Part shown: one piece after another, positions 12,120 through 21,726 of the stretch
Layout of the letters: every line of letters starts with the position of its first letter
Numbering within the stretch: the first letter of the stretch is position 1
Assembly (NCBI GenBank): GCA_041654095.1
Contig: JBAZED010000001.1
Location: forward strand, 123,651 to 187,650
From: UBA1424 sp041654095
GTDB lineage: Bacteria; Bacillota_I; Bacilli_A; RFN20; CAG-826
DNA: 64,000 bases
Direction of reading: 5' to 3'
The notes under the pieces: generated by a model
Databases searched by the model: none
What the model was told of the DNA's origin: nothing
What the model saw: only the letters and a program-made list of their open reading frames with translations
Program-made: the position numbers and the translations under genes

Positions 12120-13048
12120 TTGATATCATCCTTTAAGGCGATGCGAGTAAAATTCTTGAAATTACCCTTCGCGATTTTTAAAAGCTCTTCCCGTCCGTGT
12201 TTTTCGATAAATGACATGGCGAATTCGTCAACTTTATGCGAGGCTCCAAAAGGCAATGTGGTCTTGTATTTTTTACCGAGGAGCTCCATCTTCTTAAGAA
12301 ATGAATAACGGGCGATGACGCTGGCGAGAGCGACGGATGGGAAGCGCGATTCGCCCTTCGTTTTAAAAGTGATGTCGCTGACGATTTCGACATCGCGCGC
12401 AGCATAATTGAAATAACGGGATTCCGAGACGAACTTGTCGACATAGACATGTTTGACATCGGGGTGCCTCTTCAGCAAGTTGAGGAGGACGCGGTTGTGA
12501 AGACGGGCTTTAATTTCATTGAGATTGATGCCTTTATTAACTAATTCGTTATATTTCTCGTTGTTGAGACTGACTTGCGAGTAGGCGAATTTCTTGAGTA
12601 ATTGCGAGGCGATGAATCGGATGTGTTCATCGGTCATCTTCTTCGAATCGGTAACACCGATTTTTTTAAGGTATGCGACATCTTGTTTACGCACAAGAGC
12701 GGCGCAGACCGTGATCGGCCCGAGAAAATCGCCGGTCCCGACTTCGTCGCTGCCTATCTGGTCCTCGATGTCAAACCAACCCAGTGGTTCATCCTCTTTA
12801 TCCTCGATATCGAACAGAGTGATGCCTGGGTCCCAACGCGAGGCTTCTTTGGTAAAATCGCCGCCGGCAAAGGTCACTTTTGCGTCCTTGCCTTTAGTAT
12901 TTTGGTAGGCGGTAATCGTCGTTTTGCCGACTTTGGCGCGAAACAAAACATAATCGCCGTTATTTTCAATGAGATAGTGTTGATATGCTTGCTCTATTCT
13001 TGCGAGCAGTTGCGCGCTAACTTTAATCGTCACCATGTGATTAGTCAT
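12116..13048 (-). CDS. rnhC: Ribonuclease HIII
   Basis: Removes RNA from RNA-DNA hybrids. An N-terminal TBP-like substrate-binding domain (about residues 5-80) precedes the RNase H catalytic domain starting at GSDEVGTGDF, with acidic residues D101 and E102. Length 310 is typical of RNase HIII rather than HII. The ATG at 13048 is chosen because GAGG lies 6 nt upstream; a TTG four codons earlier (13060) is less likely. It diverges from mutS2 across a 72-bp region and overlaps the next gene (metallo-beta-lactamase lipoprotein) by 4 nt. Confidence 0.95.
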   Translation of the reverse strand: MTNHMVTIKVSAQLLARIEQAYQHYLIENNGDYVLFRAKVGKTTITAYQNTKGKDAKVTFAGGDFTKEASRWDPGITLFDIEDKEDEPLGWFDIEDQIGSDEVGTGDFLGPITVCAALVRKQDVAYLKKIGVTDSKKMTDEHIRFIASQLLKKFAYSQVSLNNEKYNELVNKGINLNEIKARLHNRVLLNLLKRHPDVKHVYVDKFVSESRYFNYAARDVEIVSDITFKTKGESRFPSVALASVIARYSFLKKMELLGKKYKTTLPFGASHKVDEFAMSFIEKHGREELLKIAKGNFKNFTRIALKDDIK

Positions 13049-13105
13049 AATTTGCCTCAACTATTTTAGCACAAAAGCAAGGCTATCAAAAGCGACCATA
13101 ATTTA

Positions 13106-13120
13106 TGGTAAGATATTGTC
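13106..13120 (+). promoter_or_regulatory. Extended -10 predicting a leaderless mutS2 mRNA
   Basis: TG (13106-13107), G, then TAAGAT at 13109-13114, followed by exactly 6 nt and the ATG of mutS2. There is no Shine-Dalgarno. The expected start site coincides with the ATG. Confidence 0.55.
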
Positions 13121-15427
13121 ATGCCTGATATTTATGAAGTCCTCGAATTTATCGAAATCCGCCAAATGATTTCGACTTATGCCCAAAGCGACATCGGCCG
13201 TGAAAGCTCCCTTTCGCTTGAAATGCTCAACAAAGAGAATCTAGGTGGAGAGCTAGCCATTCTCGACGAGATGATGGTTCTGAATATTCGCTACGGACAT
13301 CTGCCGATGATGAGTTCGAGCAATTTAACGAGAAAGGTTGAATACGCCCTCAAAGGCGGGACTTTGACCGCTGAAGATTTAGAAGCCGTCGCCCACGATG
13401 TCATCATCACGGCCAAGATAACGGAGTCCATTCGCAAGCGCGAAGAGAAATTTCCCCTGCTCAATAATAAAGTTCGCCTCTTTCAAACTTTGGAGCAGTT
13501 AGAGAAGAGCATACACCGCGTCGTCGGGCCGGACCTCGGCATCTTGAGCAGCGCCTCTTCGACACTTAATTCGATTCGCAAAAGCATCGCCGAGACCGAG
13601 CGCAAAATGAACCTTCGCTTTCAGTTGGCCATCGATTCGTTGCGCGATTACATGAACGAGCCGGTTGCGACGATTCGCAACGGGCATTTCGTCCTGCCGA
13701 TTAAAACAATTTTTAAAGGCAAAGTCAGCGGCGTCATCCACGACATTTCCGATACGGGGATGACGACCTTCATCGAACCCGATTGGGCAGTGGAGTCAAA
13801 CAACCAAATTTACATCTTAAAAATCGAGGAGCGCGAAGAGATTCAAAGGCTCTTAAAGGAGCTCAGTATTTTGGTGGCGCGGTTCAGCGCGGAAATACTG
13901 ACGAATAACGCGTTGATCGGCTACCTGGATTTTCTTCAGTCGAAAGCTCTTTACGGGATGGCGACCGATGCCAAAATCGCGGAATTGAGCGAGCAGAGGA
14001 CCATCGATATTAAGAAAGCGCGGCATCCTTTAATCGACCCAAAAGCCGTCGTCGCTAACGATTTTGTCTTCGACGAAAAAACGCGTATCATCGTCATTAG
14101 CGGACCAAACGCCGGCGGCAAGACGGTCGCCATCAAAACGCTCGGTTTGATGATTATAATGAATCAATGCGGACTGGCTATTCCAACCGCAAATCATGCA
14201 AAAGTATCATATTTTAGTCATATTTTTGCGGATATTGGCGATAGTCAGTCGCTGGCCAGCAATCTCTCGACCTTCTCCGGACACATTAAAAACCTTGCCG
14301 AGATCGCCGATCAAGTCAGCGTTGAGGATCTCGTTTTGCTCGACGAAATTGGAACGGGAACCTCGCCTTTAGAAGGCGAAGCATTAGCGATTGCCTACCT
14401 CGATTATTTGCGCAGAGTCGGTTCCTTCGTCTTTTGCTCATCACACTATGACGGATTAAAAGACTATGCTTTGAATACCGACTGCATCATCAATGCTTCC
14501 GTCCTCTTTGATGAGCAGAAAATGACTCCGACCTACGTCTTAAAACGCGGTGTTCCGGGTCGCAGTTACGGCCTCGAAATGGCCGATCGCTACAACCTTT
14601 CAAAGAGCATTATTAGCAGCGCAAATGATATCTTAAAAAAACAGGGTCACGACCAGAGTATCAGCGCTCTTGGAAACCTTCAAAAACTAATCTCTGAAAG
14701 CGAGGCTAAAACCCAACTTCTGGATGCCGAAATCAAGAAGGTTGCCAACCTCGAAAAGAGCCTGCTTGAACGCGAACAAAAACTTGAAAATCAACGCCTC
14801 CACCTGCTCGAAGATGTCGAGGAATCAAAGCGCGAAACGATTGCCAAAACCGAGCTGGAAATCGAGGGCATTATGCAGGTGCTTAAAAACCCCAATCTGA
14901 AAATGCACGAGGTCATCGAGGCGAAGCGCAAACTCAAGGAATTAGACGATGATGAAGTCGAAATTTCGACAAGTGAAACTGGCGAAATCAGCGCCGGCGA
15001 TTATGTCTCAATCATCGAAATGGGCATTTTAGGTCGCGTCGAACGCGTGAGCGGCGACAAGGTCTTCATCATCTCTTCCGATGGACTGAAGTTCACCTCT
15101 TCTAAGAACCGAGTTCGCATTATCGACGCCCCGCGACATCAATCGGTGGAAAAACCTTTTACAGCTCCGAACATCACGAGCGATGTTAAATTAGAATTAA
15201 ACGTCATCGGCCTCCATGTCGACGAAGCTTTAGAAGAGTTATCGCGATATCTCGACGGCGTCCGCCTAAAGCGCTTTTCACAAGTGCGGATCATTCACGG
15301 CTTCGGCACGGGAGCGCTGAAAAGAGCAATTCACGAATATCTGAAAAAGTGCGATTTTATCGAAAGCTTTCGACCTGGTGATCAGCACGAAGGGGCCGGG
15401 GGTGCCACGGTGGTGAAACTCAAATGA
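13121..15427 (+). CDS. mutS2: MutS2 endonuclease/ribosome-rescue ATPase
   Basis: MutS-like ATPase of 768 residues that suppresses recombination and, in Bacillus, acts on collided ribosomes. The clamp/lever region is followed by the ATPase with Walker A GPNAGGKT at 328-335 and Walker B VLLDEIGTGTSP. A coiled coil (about 500-610) and a C-terminal Smr nuclease domain (about 695-768, GLHVDEA and HGFGTGALK) follow. It lacks the N-terminal mismatch-recognition domain of MutS, as expected. No Shine-Dalgarno precedes the ATG; an extended -10 lies 6 nt upstream. Its stop overlaps uvrC by 4 nt. Confidence 0.96.
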   Translation: MPDIYEVLEFIEIRQMISTYAQSDIGRESSLSLEMLNKENLGGELAILDEMMVLNIRYGHLPMMSSSNLTRKVEYALKGGTLTAEDLEAVAHDVIITAKITESIRKREEKFPLLNNKVRLFQTLEQLEKSIHRVVGPDLGILSSASSTLNSIRKSIAETERKMNLRFQLAIDSLRDYMNEPVATIRNGHFVLPIKTIFKGKVSGVIHDISDTGMTTFIEPDWAVESNNQIYILKIEEREEIQRLLKELSILVARFSAEILTNNALIGYLDFLQSKALYGMATDAKIAELSEQRTIDIKKARHPLIDPKAVVANDFVFDEKTRIIVISGPNAGGKTVAIKTLGLMIIMNQCGLAIPTANHAKVSYFSHIFADIGDSQSLASNLSTFSGHIKNLAEIADQVSVEDLVLLDEIGTGTSPLEGEALAIAYLDYLRRVGSFVFCSSHYDGLKDYALNTDCIINASVLFDEQKMTPTYVLKRGVPGRSYGLEMADRYNLSKSIISSANDILKKQGHDQSISALGNLQKLISESEAKTQLLDAEIKKVANLEKSLLEREQKLENQRLHLLEDVEESKRETIAKTELEIEGIMQVLKNPNLKMHEVIEAKRKLKELDDDEVEISTSETGEISAGDYVSIIEMGILGRVERVSGDKVFIISSDGLKFTSSKNRVRIIDAPRHQSVEKPFTAPNITSDVKLELNVIGLHVDEALEELSRYLDGVRLKRFSQVRIIHGFGTGALKRAIHEYLKKCDFIESFRPGDQHEGAGGATVVKLK

Positions 15428-17178
15428 CCGAGGCCGTCAAACAAGCTCTCCTCCTCGTCCCGAATAAACCGGGTGTTTACTTGATGAAAGACAAAGATGA
15501 GGAAATCATCTATGTCGGCAAGGCTAAGAACCTCAATAAGCGCGTGACGCAATATTTCCTACGCCCTCAAGCCGGAAAAGTCGCGGCCATGGTTTTTAAC
15601 GTCGACCACTTTGAGACGATTATCACCAAGAGCGAAAAAGAAGCCTTTATCCTCGAGATGAATTTAATCAAGGAGCACTATCCGCGCTACAACATCATGT
15701 TGAAAGATAGCAAGCATTATCCTTATCTGGCCTTGAAGCGCAAAAAGAGCCCGGTTCTCAAAATTGCCCGCGACGATAGGGACAAAAACTATTTTTACTT
15801 CGGGCCCTATCCGACATCGGCCCACGCCTACGAAATGATCAATTTGCTCAACAAAATTTTCCCCTTGCAAAAATGCGCGACCCTACCCAGCGTCCCGTGT
15901 CTCTACTATCATCTCGGTCAGTGTCTTGCGCCTTGCATCAATAACATTGATGATGAGACTCACGCGCTAATATATGGGCAGATCAAAAGTTTTCTGGGCG
16001 GCAATAACGAAGATGTCAAAAATCAAATTCGTCGCAAGATGGAAGAAGCCAGCGCCAATCAAGAATACGAAAAGGCCAATGACTACAAGAAGACCTTGCT
16101 GGCTATCGACCACATCAATGAGCGGCAGAGCATGGAAGTCAAGGATCACATCGACCGCGATATCTTCGCTTATGTGACTCGCGATGGGTATCTGGCACTG
16201 GCCTTATTAACTTTTCGCCAAGGCGTCTTGCTCGGCAAAGAAGTATTTGTCGTCGAGCAGTTCGGCGAGGACCTCGATCTCGTCGCCGATTTGATTTTAC
16301 AGTATTATCAGACGCATTCTCTGCCGAGCGAAATCGTTGCGAACATCTATGGTTTAAAGGCGAGAATCGAAAATATCTACGGCATCGAGGTCGTGTATAA
16401 AAGTCGCGGTGCGCTCTACGATGTGGTCGATATGGCCAGCGTCAACGCCCGCCAAGGCTTGGATGAGCACTTCATGTCGGCGCGCCTGACCGATGATAAC
16501 CTCAAGATTTTAAGCGAATTAGGAACCGCAATTGGCATTAAGACGCCGACTTACATCGAACTATTTGACAACTCCCACCTCCAAGGCTCGTCGCCGGTCG
16601 GGGCGATGGTGGCTTTTATCAACGGCGAGCCCAGCAAGAAAATGTACCGCAAATTTCATATCGAAGGCGACGAAAAACGCGATGATTTTGCGAGCATGCG
16701 CGAAGTGATCTACCGGCGTTATAAACGGCTTTTGGATGACGATTTGACTAAGCCTCATCTCATCTTGGTCGACGGCGGACTGCCACAGGTCAAGGCCGCT
16801 CGCGAAGCGCTTGACAAACTTCGCGCCGCGATACCCGTTTTCGGATTATATAAAAACGATCGCCACCAGACCGAGGGTTTGATCGATGCCACGGGGAACA
16901 AATATGATTTGCAAAATGACAAACCGCTCTTTTTTCTGCTGATGAGAATGCAGGACGAAGTCCATCGCTTTGCGATCAGCTTTCACCACCAAGTGCGCCA
17001 AAAAGCCTTTAAGTCCAGCATCCTCGACGACATCGAAGGTTTGGGGAAGAAGCGCATCGAAATCTTGTTGCGCAATTACGAATCGATTAATGAGCTGAAA
17101 AAAGCCACTCTCGAGGAACTTGAGCAACTGCTTCCTAAAAACGTCGCATTTAAGGTCAGAGAAAGGCTTGAGAAATAA
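15424..17178 (+). CDS. uvrC: Excinuclease ABC subunit C
   Basis: Makes both incisions in nucleotide excision repair with UvrA and UvrB, which are not in this window. Order of parts: N-terminal GIY-YIG nuclease (GVYLM at about residue 17 and YVGKAKNL), a Cys-rich stretch, a UVR motif (about 200-235), the RNase H-like 5' nuclease (about 370-530) and a C-terminal helix-hairpin-helix (about 545-584). Length 584 is normal. ATGA overlap with mutS2 makes a two-gene unit. The tRNA gene downstream has its own promoter. Confidence 0.96.
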   Translation: MTEAVKQALLLVPNKPGVYLMKDKDEEIIYVGKAKNLNKRVTQYFLRPQAGKVAAMVFNVDHFETIITKSEKEAFILEMNLIKEHYPRYNIMLKDSKHYPYLALKRKKSPVLKIARDDRDKNYFYFGPYPTSAHAYEMINLLNKIFPLQKCATLPSVPCLYYHLGQCLAPCINNIDDETHALIYGQIKSFLGGNNEDVKNQIRRKMEEASANQEYEKANDYKKTLLAIDHINERQSMEVKDHIDRDIFAYVTRDGYLALALLTFRQGVLLGKEVFVVEQFGEDLDLVADLILQYYQTHSLPSEIVANIYGLKARIENIYGIEVVYKSRGALYDVVDMASVNARQGLDEHFMSARLTDDNLKILSELGTAIGIKTPTYIELFDNSHLQGSSPVGAMVAFINGEPSKKMYRKFHIEGDEKRDDFASMREVIYRRYKRLLDDDLTKPHLILVDGGLPQVKAAREALDKLRAAIPVFGLYKNDRHQTEGLIDATGNKYDLQNDKPLFFLLMRMQDEVHRFAISFHHQVRQKAFKSSILDDIEGLGKKRIEILLRNYESINELKKATLEELEQLLPKNVAFKVRERLEK

Positions 17179-17189
17179 GCTTTTTTGTG

Positions 17190-17218
17190 TTGAATAGTCA
17201 ATGCTAAAATACTATATT
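17190..17218 (+). promoter_or_regulatory. Promoter of tRNA-Arg
   Basis: TTGAAT (17190-17195), a 17-nt spacer and TATATT (17213-17218). The start would be near 17225, a few bases before the tRNA. Confidence 0.8.
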
Positions 17219-17231
17219 AGTATAGCGATAT

Positions 17232-17308
17232 GTCCTCTTAGCTCAGCTGGATAGAGCAACGGCCTTCTAAGCCGTAGGTCAGGCGTTCGAATCGCCTAGA
17301 GGATGCCA
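17232..17308 (+). tRNA. tRNA-Arg (anticodon TCT)
   Basis: A 77-nt cloverleaf. The acceptor arm pairs GTCCTCT with AGAGGAT (the top pair is G-T), followed by discriminator G and an encoded CCA. The anticodon stem ACGGC/GCCGT encloses the loop CTTCTAA, giving anticodon TCT. The T-loop has the standard TTCGAAT. It reads AGA/AGG arginine codons. Confidence 0.96.
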
Positions 17309-17318
17309 TTAAAAAATA

Positions 17319-17348
17319 GGGATCACAATCGTGGTCCTTTTATTTTTT
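17319..17348 (+). terminator. Terminator of tRNA-Arg
   Basis: GGATCAC (17320-17326), loop AATC and GTGGTCC (17331-17337), followed by a T-rich tract. Confidence 0.85.
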
Positions 17349-17349
17349 G

Positions 17350-17378
17350 TTCAAAAAAATGAAGCCTTCGGTTATGAT
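17350..17378 (+). promoter_or_regulatory. Possible promoter of the secreted nuclease gene
   Basis: TTCAAA (17350-17355), 17 nt, TATGAT (17373-17378). The -10 is good and the -35 weak. The leader would be about 23 nt and has no clear Shine-Dalgarno. Confidence 0.4.
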
Positions 17379-17407
17379 TAGCAAGTGAAGCCAGCCTTTA
17401 GTAATAA

Positions 17408-19330
17408 ATGCCAAACAACAAGACGCTCACCAAATTATTATTCACCAGTTTAACGATTGTAGGAATCGTTTCCTTCAGCGTTCTCTTCAACCCATCGAGC
17501 GCGCAAGTCGATGGCGAAGGAAGCGGCGAAGTAAACTGCGAATACTATTTTGCGGAGAGCAATAATTACACATCGATACACACTATCGTCGGTAACCTGA
17601 ATGATGGTATTACCGGGGTTTCATACAAGACTTGGGGCACGGTTACAAAGTACTACCTCGATTCAAACGGCTATCAGAATTTCTACATACAAAGCACCGA
17701 TCAAAACGGCAATTTTGCCGGCATGATGATCTACCGGAGCAGCATCGAAGTGGCGGAGGGAAACGTCTTAACCGTCGAAGGAATCGCCTCGCTATACAAT
17801 AATTTGCCGGAATTCGTCAACCCGGCGAGGATCGACGTCGATTATGAAGTCAACTCCTCATCGGTCGAAACCTATGTGACGGATGAATCGTTTTGGCAAA
17901 ACGGAACGAACCCTTCCTCGTCGCAATTCATCGAGGGCGAAAGCCTCGGAATCTTGAAAATCGCTTTAAACGACGTTGTTTTAACGTATAATTCCTCTGG
18001 AAATGCGACTGTCGTTTTTGCGGGGATGACGAGCGTTCCGCTCTATTATGGCTATCTATCGCAGACAGCGGCGATCGACAGCTACCTTTATCCGCTAAGC
18101 GGATCGACCGTCGATGTCGTTGGCTATCTTCACTGCTATGCCGACGGATATACCTATATGATGCAGTGTTTGATCCGCGGTGCCGGTGATGTCATCTCCG
18201 AAAGCAGCGGCTCTTCCCTGACGCTCAATTCAACCAATTATTACGAGATTGGTACGTATTCGACAGGAAACTACGCTCGCACTAATGTAGGCGGTTTTAA
18301 TTTCGAGCATTATCGAGTCATAAAGCCAAGTTATGGCAATCCGGAATTCATGATTTTGCTACCTTATTTCAACGCTTACGGAGACGGAACCGCAGCGGGC
18401 GCTTTCTATAATGTGTCGGCGATAAACGACATCGAAAGCATCGCTCTTACTTATCGCACGGAGGCGGATTTCGGAATAAAGCCAACTTTGTCTTATGGCG
18501 AAGATATATCGTGCGGCATCTCGATAGAACTTGACCTATCTACCATTTCAGAGACGGCGACGTTGGAAGTGGCAAATGCGAATTTTTTCAAAATCGAGAC
18601 CACCGGAAGCAAATTGTATCTGGAAAGCATCGAAATCGACTATGCCAACGCCGGTCCGGCTGATGAATTCGCCTTCCTCAGCGCCGGTCAAAACCTCAAT
18701 CGAATTAATCCGATTGTCAGCACCGGTTCCCTCTACGACGGAAAAAGTGTCCAAGTTCCTTCTTCAATCGCCAAAACGGGTAGCTATTACGCCGTCCAAA
18801 ATACGGCGACTTACACCTATTATTCCTATGATTATATCGCTCTTAATCCGGTTTATGCCGACCAAGCCGCGTATACGGCGCCTGAAGATGTCGCCGCCTA
18901 TTTCACGACTTTTGGCACTTGGCCGGCGAACTATGTTAACAAGGCGAATTACAATGCTGCGCACGATCTTTTCGGTGATGATACGCGCTGCGTCTCGACT
19001 TATTCGTGGGATGGCGGATACGCGGTAGCCGTTCCTTATCAAGTGGGCGGCGGCGATCTCCCTCTTTATCATGAATGTGACATCGCTCTCGACTCCTCTT
19101 ATTCGGGTACCAACCGAGGGGTGGGGCGCGTCATCTGTTGGGAGTATGGCTTTGATTCTTCAAAGGGAGCTGCGAACTACGATTCCGCGCCGGTCTGCAT
19201 CTACACCGATGATCACTATGCGACCTTCCAAGAATATCTGAATGCCGGCTCGTTCGGGACGCGGTTCAACGCCGAGATGGCGCGCACCGATCACGTCTGG
19301 GGAGCGGCGACGACGCTCCTGCCCTCATAA
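17408..19330 (+). CDS. Secreted barnase-type ribonuclease with OB-fold-like domains
   Basis: A 640-residue secreted protein. The signal peptide (about residues 1-32) ends in SSAQ with no lipobox, so it should be released. Residues about 55-150 look like the OB-fold of YhcR-type extracellular nucleases, with a probable second copy at about 165-265. A beta-rich region follows (about 270-435). Residues about 494-620 match barnase: VAAYFTTF-x-PANYVNK, then LYHE, NRGVGR and TDDHYATF. Barnase K27, E73, R83, R87 and H102 correspond to K512, E556, R570, R574 and H603, so all key residues are kept. It probably cleaves extracellular RNA. No barstar gene is evident nearby. Domain calls come from motif reading, not from a search. 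Confidence 0.78.
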   Translation: MPNNKTLTKLLFTSLTIVGIVSFSVLFNPSSAQVDGEGSGEVNCEYYFAESNNYTSIHTIVGNLNDGITGVSYKTWGTVTKYYLDSNGYQNFYIQSTDQNGNFAGMMIYRSSIEVAEGNVLTVEGIASLYNNLPEFVNPARIDVDYEVNSSSVETYVTDESFWQNGTNPSSSQFIEGESLGILKIALNDVVLTYNSSGNATVVFAGMTSVPLYYGYLSQTAAIDSYLYPLSGSTVDVVGYLHCYADGYTYMMQCLIRGAGDVISESSGSSLTLNSTNYYEIGTYSTGNYARTNVGGFNFEHYRVIKPSYGNPEFMILLPYFNAYGDGTAAGAFYNVSAINDIESIALTYRTEADFGIKPTLSYGEDISCGISIELDLSTISETATLEVANANFFKIETTGSKLYLESIEIDYANAGPADEFAFLSAGQNLNRINPIVSTGSLYDGKSVQVPSSIAKTGSYYAVQNTATYTYYSYDYIALNPVYADQAAYTAPEDVAAYFTTFGTWPANYVNKANYNAAHDLFGDDTRCVSTYSWDGGYAVAVPYQVGGGDLPLYHECDIALDSSYSGTNRGVGRVICWEYGFDSSKGAANYDSAPVCIYTDDHYATFQEYLNAGSFGTRFNAEMARTDHVWGAATTLLPS

Positions 19331-19362
19331 ATAGCATTTCGTTATTTGCTAACCTATGGTTG

Positions 19363-19377
19363 TGGTAAACTTGGTTT
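19363..19377 (+). promoter_or_regulatory. Extended -10 predicting a leaderless mRNA
   Basis: TG (19363-19364), G, TAAACT at 19366-19371, then 6 nt to the ATG at 19378. No Shine-Dalgarno. Same geometry as upstream of mutS2. Confidence 0.5.
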
Positions 19378-20304
19378 ATGGATTCTCTGAAGACCTTAAT
19401 TGAAAAAAAGCAGTACGCTTTGGTTTTGGAGTTGACTAAGGACAGCCTCGATGTCGATTCGATCTCGTATCGCATCGCCGCCTATCTCGGCCTCGGTAAA
19501 CTCGAAGACGCCCTGCTCTTAATCGAAGAGCATAAAAGCGATTTTAAAGATGGTATTTTCAATATCATGAAAGTCCATTTTGAAGTCTTGTTCACCCTTC
19601 AAAAATACGATCGAGCCTACCAAGAATTGAAGTATTACCAAAACCTCCCTTATATTTCTCAAGAGGTCGAAGAATATTTAAATGGCGCGGATTTGATGAT
19701 TCGCCACCACGAGCGGAAGCAGAGATTGGACAAAAAACTGAGCAAAGAAGAGATAAATCGCATTTTAAATAGTGAAAACGACGATGTCGTCCTGCTCGCC
19801 GCCCTCAACGACATCCGCGAGTATAAGATGAGCGAATTCTACCAGGTCATCATCCATTTTTTGAAGAGGCAAGACGCCCATTCCCACGTCCGGACTTACG
19901 CTTTATTTCTCCTGGTCTCCGATGGTTATGACAAAACGGTGTCTTTTGATAAAAATGACAAGAATTACAAGGTCGTACCCAAAGATTTGGAACCGCCCTT
20001 CATGAATTCGCAATACGATGCGATCTTGCGCCGCCTCGAAACCATCGCCAAAGATCCTTCGGTGAGCGAAGTAGCAAATTCGCTTCTCAATGAGCTGATC
20101 ATTATTTTATATCCCGATAACATCTTTTCATCGCCGAGCGAACTGCTCATCGGCGCCCTTCTCGTCTTGGCTTATGAACACCTGCAAATCGCGCCGGATA
20201 TCGCCGATCTGGCCTCCAACTTGAATATATCGATTAACGATTTGATGGTCTTCGTGCAGAAGCTCCAAAAAAATTTGGAGAGCAATCCGCCGATTCAAGC
20301 TTAA
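19378..20304 (+). CDS. TPR-like helical repeat protein (DUF3196-like)
   Basis: A soluble 308-residue protein made of helical hairpins. The N-terminal third (about residues 1-110) has tetratricopeptide-like spacing, as in AAYLGLGKLEDALLLIEEH. The remainder is helical and charged. It resembles the DUF3196 proteins of Acholeplasma and related Bacillota. No catalytic residues were recognised; a scaffold or chaperone-like role is only inferred. It sits between the secreted nuclease and tig, but the promoter of tig separates it from that operon. Confidence 0.7.
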   Translation: MDSLKTLIEKKQYALVLELTKDSLDVDSISYRIAAYLGLGKLEDALLLIEEHKSDFKDGIFNIMKVHFEVLFTLQKYDRAYQELKYYQNLPYISQEVEEYLNGADLMIRHHERKQRLDKKLSKEEINRILNSENDDVVLLAALNDIREYKMSEFYQVIIHFLKRQDAHSHVRTYALFLLVSDGYDKTVSFDKNDKNYKVVPKDLEPPFMNSQYDAILRRLETIAKDPSVSEVANSLLNELIIILYPDNIFSSPSELLIGALLVLAYEHLQIAPDIADLASNLNISINDLMVFVQKLQKNLESNPPIQA

Positions 20305-20350
20305 AGAGAGATAAACAAGCGCATTTAATCGGTTTTTTTCAGTGTTTCAT

Positions 20351-20379
20351 TTGAATAAAATACTATTGTATCCTATACT
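20351..20379 (+). promoter_or_regulatory. Promoter of tig-lon-engB
   Basis: TTGAAT (20351-20356), 17 nt, TATACT (20374-20379). The leader before the tig ATG at 20421 is about 35 nt and contains GAAGGAGAA. Confidence 0.8.
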
Positions 20380-20420
20380 TTAACTCGATTGCATTTTTAA
20401 GAAGGAGAATTACATAGAAT

Positions 20421-21695
20421 ATGGAAAAGAAAATCACCAAACTCGAACAATCAAAAATCGAAGTCCTCGTGACCGTCGAACAAGACAGATGGGCCAAAGC
20501 CCAGAAGGATGCTTTTAAAGCGCTAGCCGCCAATGTTGAAATCAAGGGTTTCCGCAAAGGCAAAGCCCCGGCCGAAATGGTCAAGGCCAAAGTCGACCAA
20601 GGCCAAGTCTTTGATCGGGCCATCAACTCGCTGCTCCAAGATACATACCGCCAAGTCATCGCCGAAGAAAACCTCCGGCCTTTCGCTCGCCCGGTCGTCG
20701 ATGTCACGAAATTGAGCGACCTCGAACTAGAGTTAAAATTCACGCTCGTGCTCGCTCCTGAAGTCACTTTGGGTCAATATAAAGGACTTCACGCTGAGAA
20801 AAAAGAAGTGGTGGTCGATGATCACGAAGTCGAACACGCCATCGAGCACCTCGTCCACGATAACGCCTCGCTCGTCGTCAAAGCTGATGCTGCCGTTTTA
20901 GGAGATACAGTCGTCATGGATTTTGAAGGTTTTGTCGATGGCAAAGCATTTGAAGGTGGCAAAGCCGAAAACCACTCCCTAGAACTTGGTTCCGGCCAAT
21001 TCATCCCGGGCTTTGAAGAGCAATTAGTCGGCGTTAAAGGTGGCGACGAAAAAGAGATCAACGTCAAATTCCCAACCGAGTACGTTCCCGAATTAGCGGG
21101 TAAAGACGCGATTTTTAAAGTCAAGGTTCACGAAGTGAAGGAAAAGAAAATTCCCGAGCTCAACGAAGAGCTCATCAAAGATTTGAACCTCCCTAACGTC
21201 AAGACGATCGACGATTTGAAGGCTCATGAGAAAGCTCGCCTCCACAATCAGAAGACGAGCGATGCCAAACGCGATTACTTCGAAGCCTTAGTCAAGCAGA
21301 TTCGCGATGATTCCAAGATCGACTTAGCTAAAGAGATCATCGATGGCGAGATCGAAGCCATGGAAGAAAACCTGTCCAAGCAAGTTGAAAAGCAGGGCTT
21401 GACCCTCGACAAGTATCTCGAGATCACCGGCCAGAGCATGGACCAGGTTCACGATAAGATGCGCCACGACGCCGAGGATAACATCCGCTCGGTCCTCGTC
21501 CTCGAAAAGATCGCCGAACTTGAAAAGATCACTGTCGAAGATGGTGAGATCGAATTCGAACTCGCCAAGATCGCCGATCAATACAAGATGCCGCTCGACG
21601 AGGTGAAAAAAGTCTTGAAAGACAGCATGGACCGCTTCACCGCCGATGTCCGCTCGCGCCGCATCCAAGAATTTATTGTTAACAATAACGATTAA
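20421..21695 (+). CDS. tig: Trigger factor
   Basis: Ribosome-bound chaperone and prolyl isomerase that meets nascent chains. The N-terminal ribosome-binding domain carries the signature GFRKGKAP. A central FKBP-type isomerase domain (about residues 150-240, with VVMDFEGFVDG and IPGFEEQLVG) and a helical C-terminal arm follow. Length 424 is normal. Shine-Dalgarno GAAGGAG lies upstream. It heads tig-lon-engB, the Bacillus order without clpX. Coupling chaperone and protease in one unit fits a protein-quality-control role. Confidence 0.97.
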   Translation: MEKKITKLEQSKIEVLVTVEQDRWAKAQKDAFKALAANVEIKGFRKGKAPAEMVKAKVDQGQVFDRAINSLLQDTYRQVIAEENLRPFARPVVDVTKLSDLELELKFTLVLAPEVTLGQYKGLHAEKKEVVVDDHEVEHAIEHLVHDNASLVVKADAAVLGDTVVMDFEGFVDGKAFEGGKAENHSLELGSGQFIPGFEEQLVGVKGGDEKEINVKFPTEYVPELAGKDAIFKVKVHEVKEKKIPELNEELIKDLNLPNVKTIDDLKAHEKARLHNQKTSDAKRDYFEALVKQIRDDSKIDLAKEIIDGEIEAMEENLSKQVEKQGLTLDKYLEITGQSMDQVHDKMRHDAEDNIRSVLVLEKIAELEKITVEDGEIEFELAKIADQYKMPLDEVKKVLKDSMDRFTADVRSRRIQEFIVNNND

Positions 21696-21726
21696 CTATC
21701 GAATAATATAAATAGGAGGTCTCTTA

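Noticed and set aside
17162..17186. Terminator at the end of uvrC
   Set aside because: Only about a 4-bp stem (GCTT/AAGC) precedes the T-run, too weak to call.
19378..20304. Immunity (barstar-like) protein for the barnase-type nuclease
   Set aside because: The neighbour is a 308-residue TPR-like protein, far longer than barstar and without its features.
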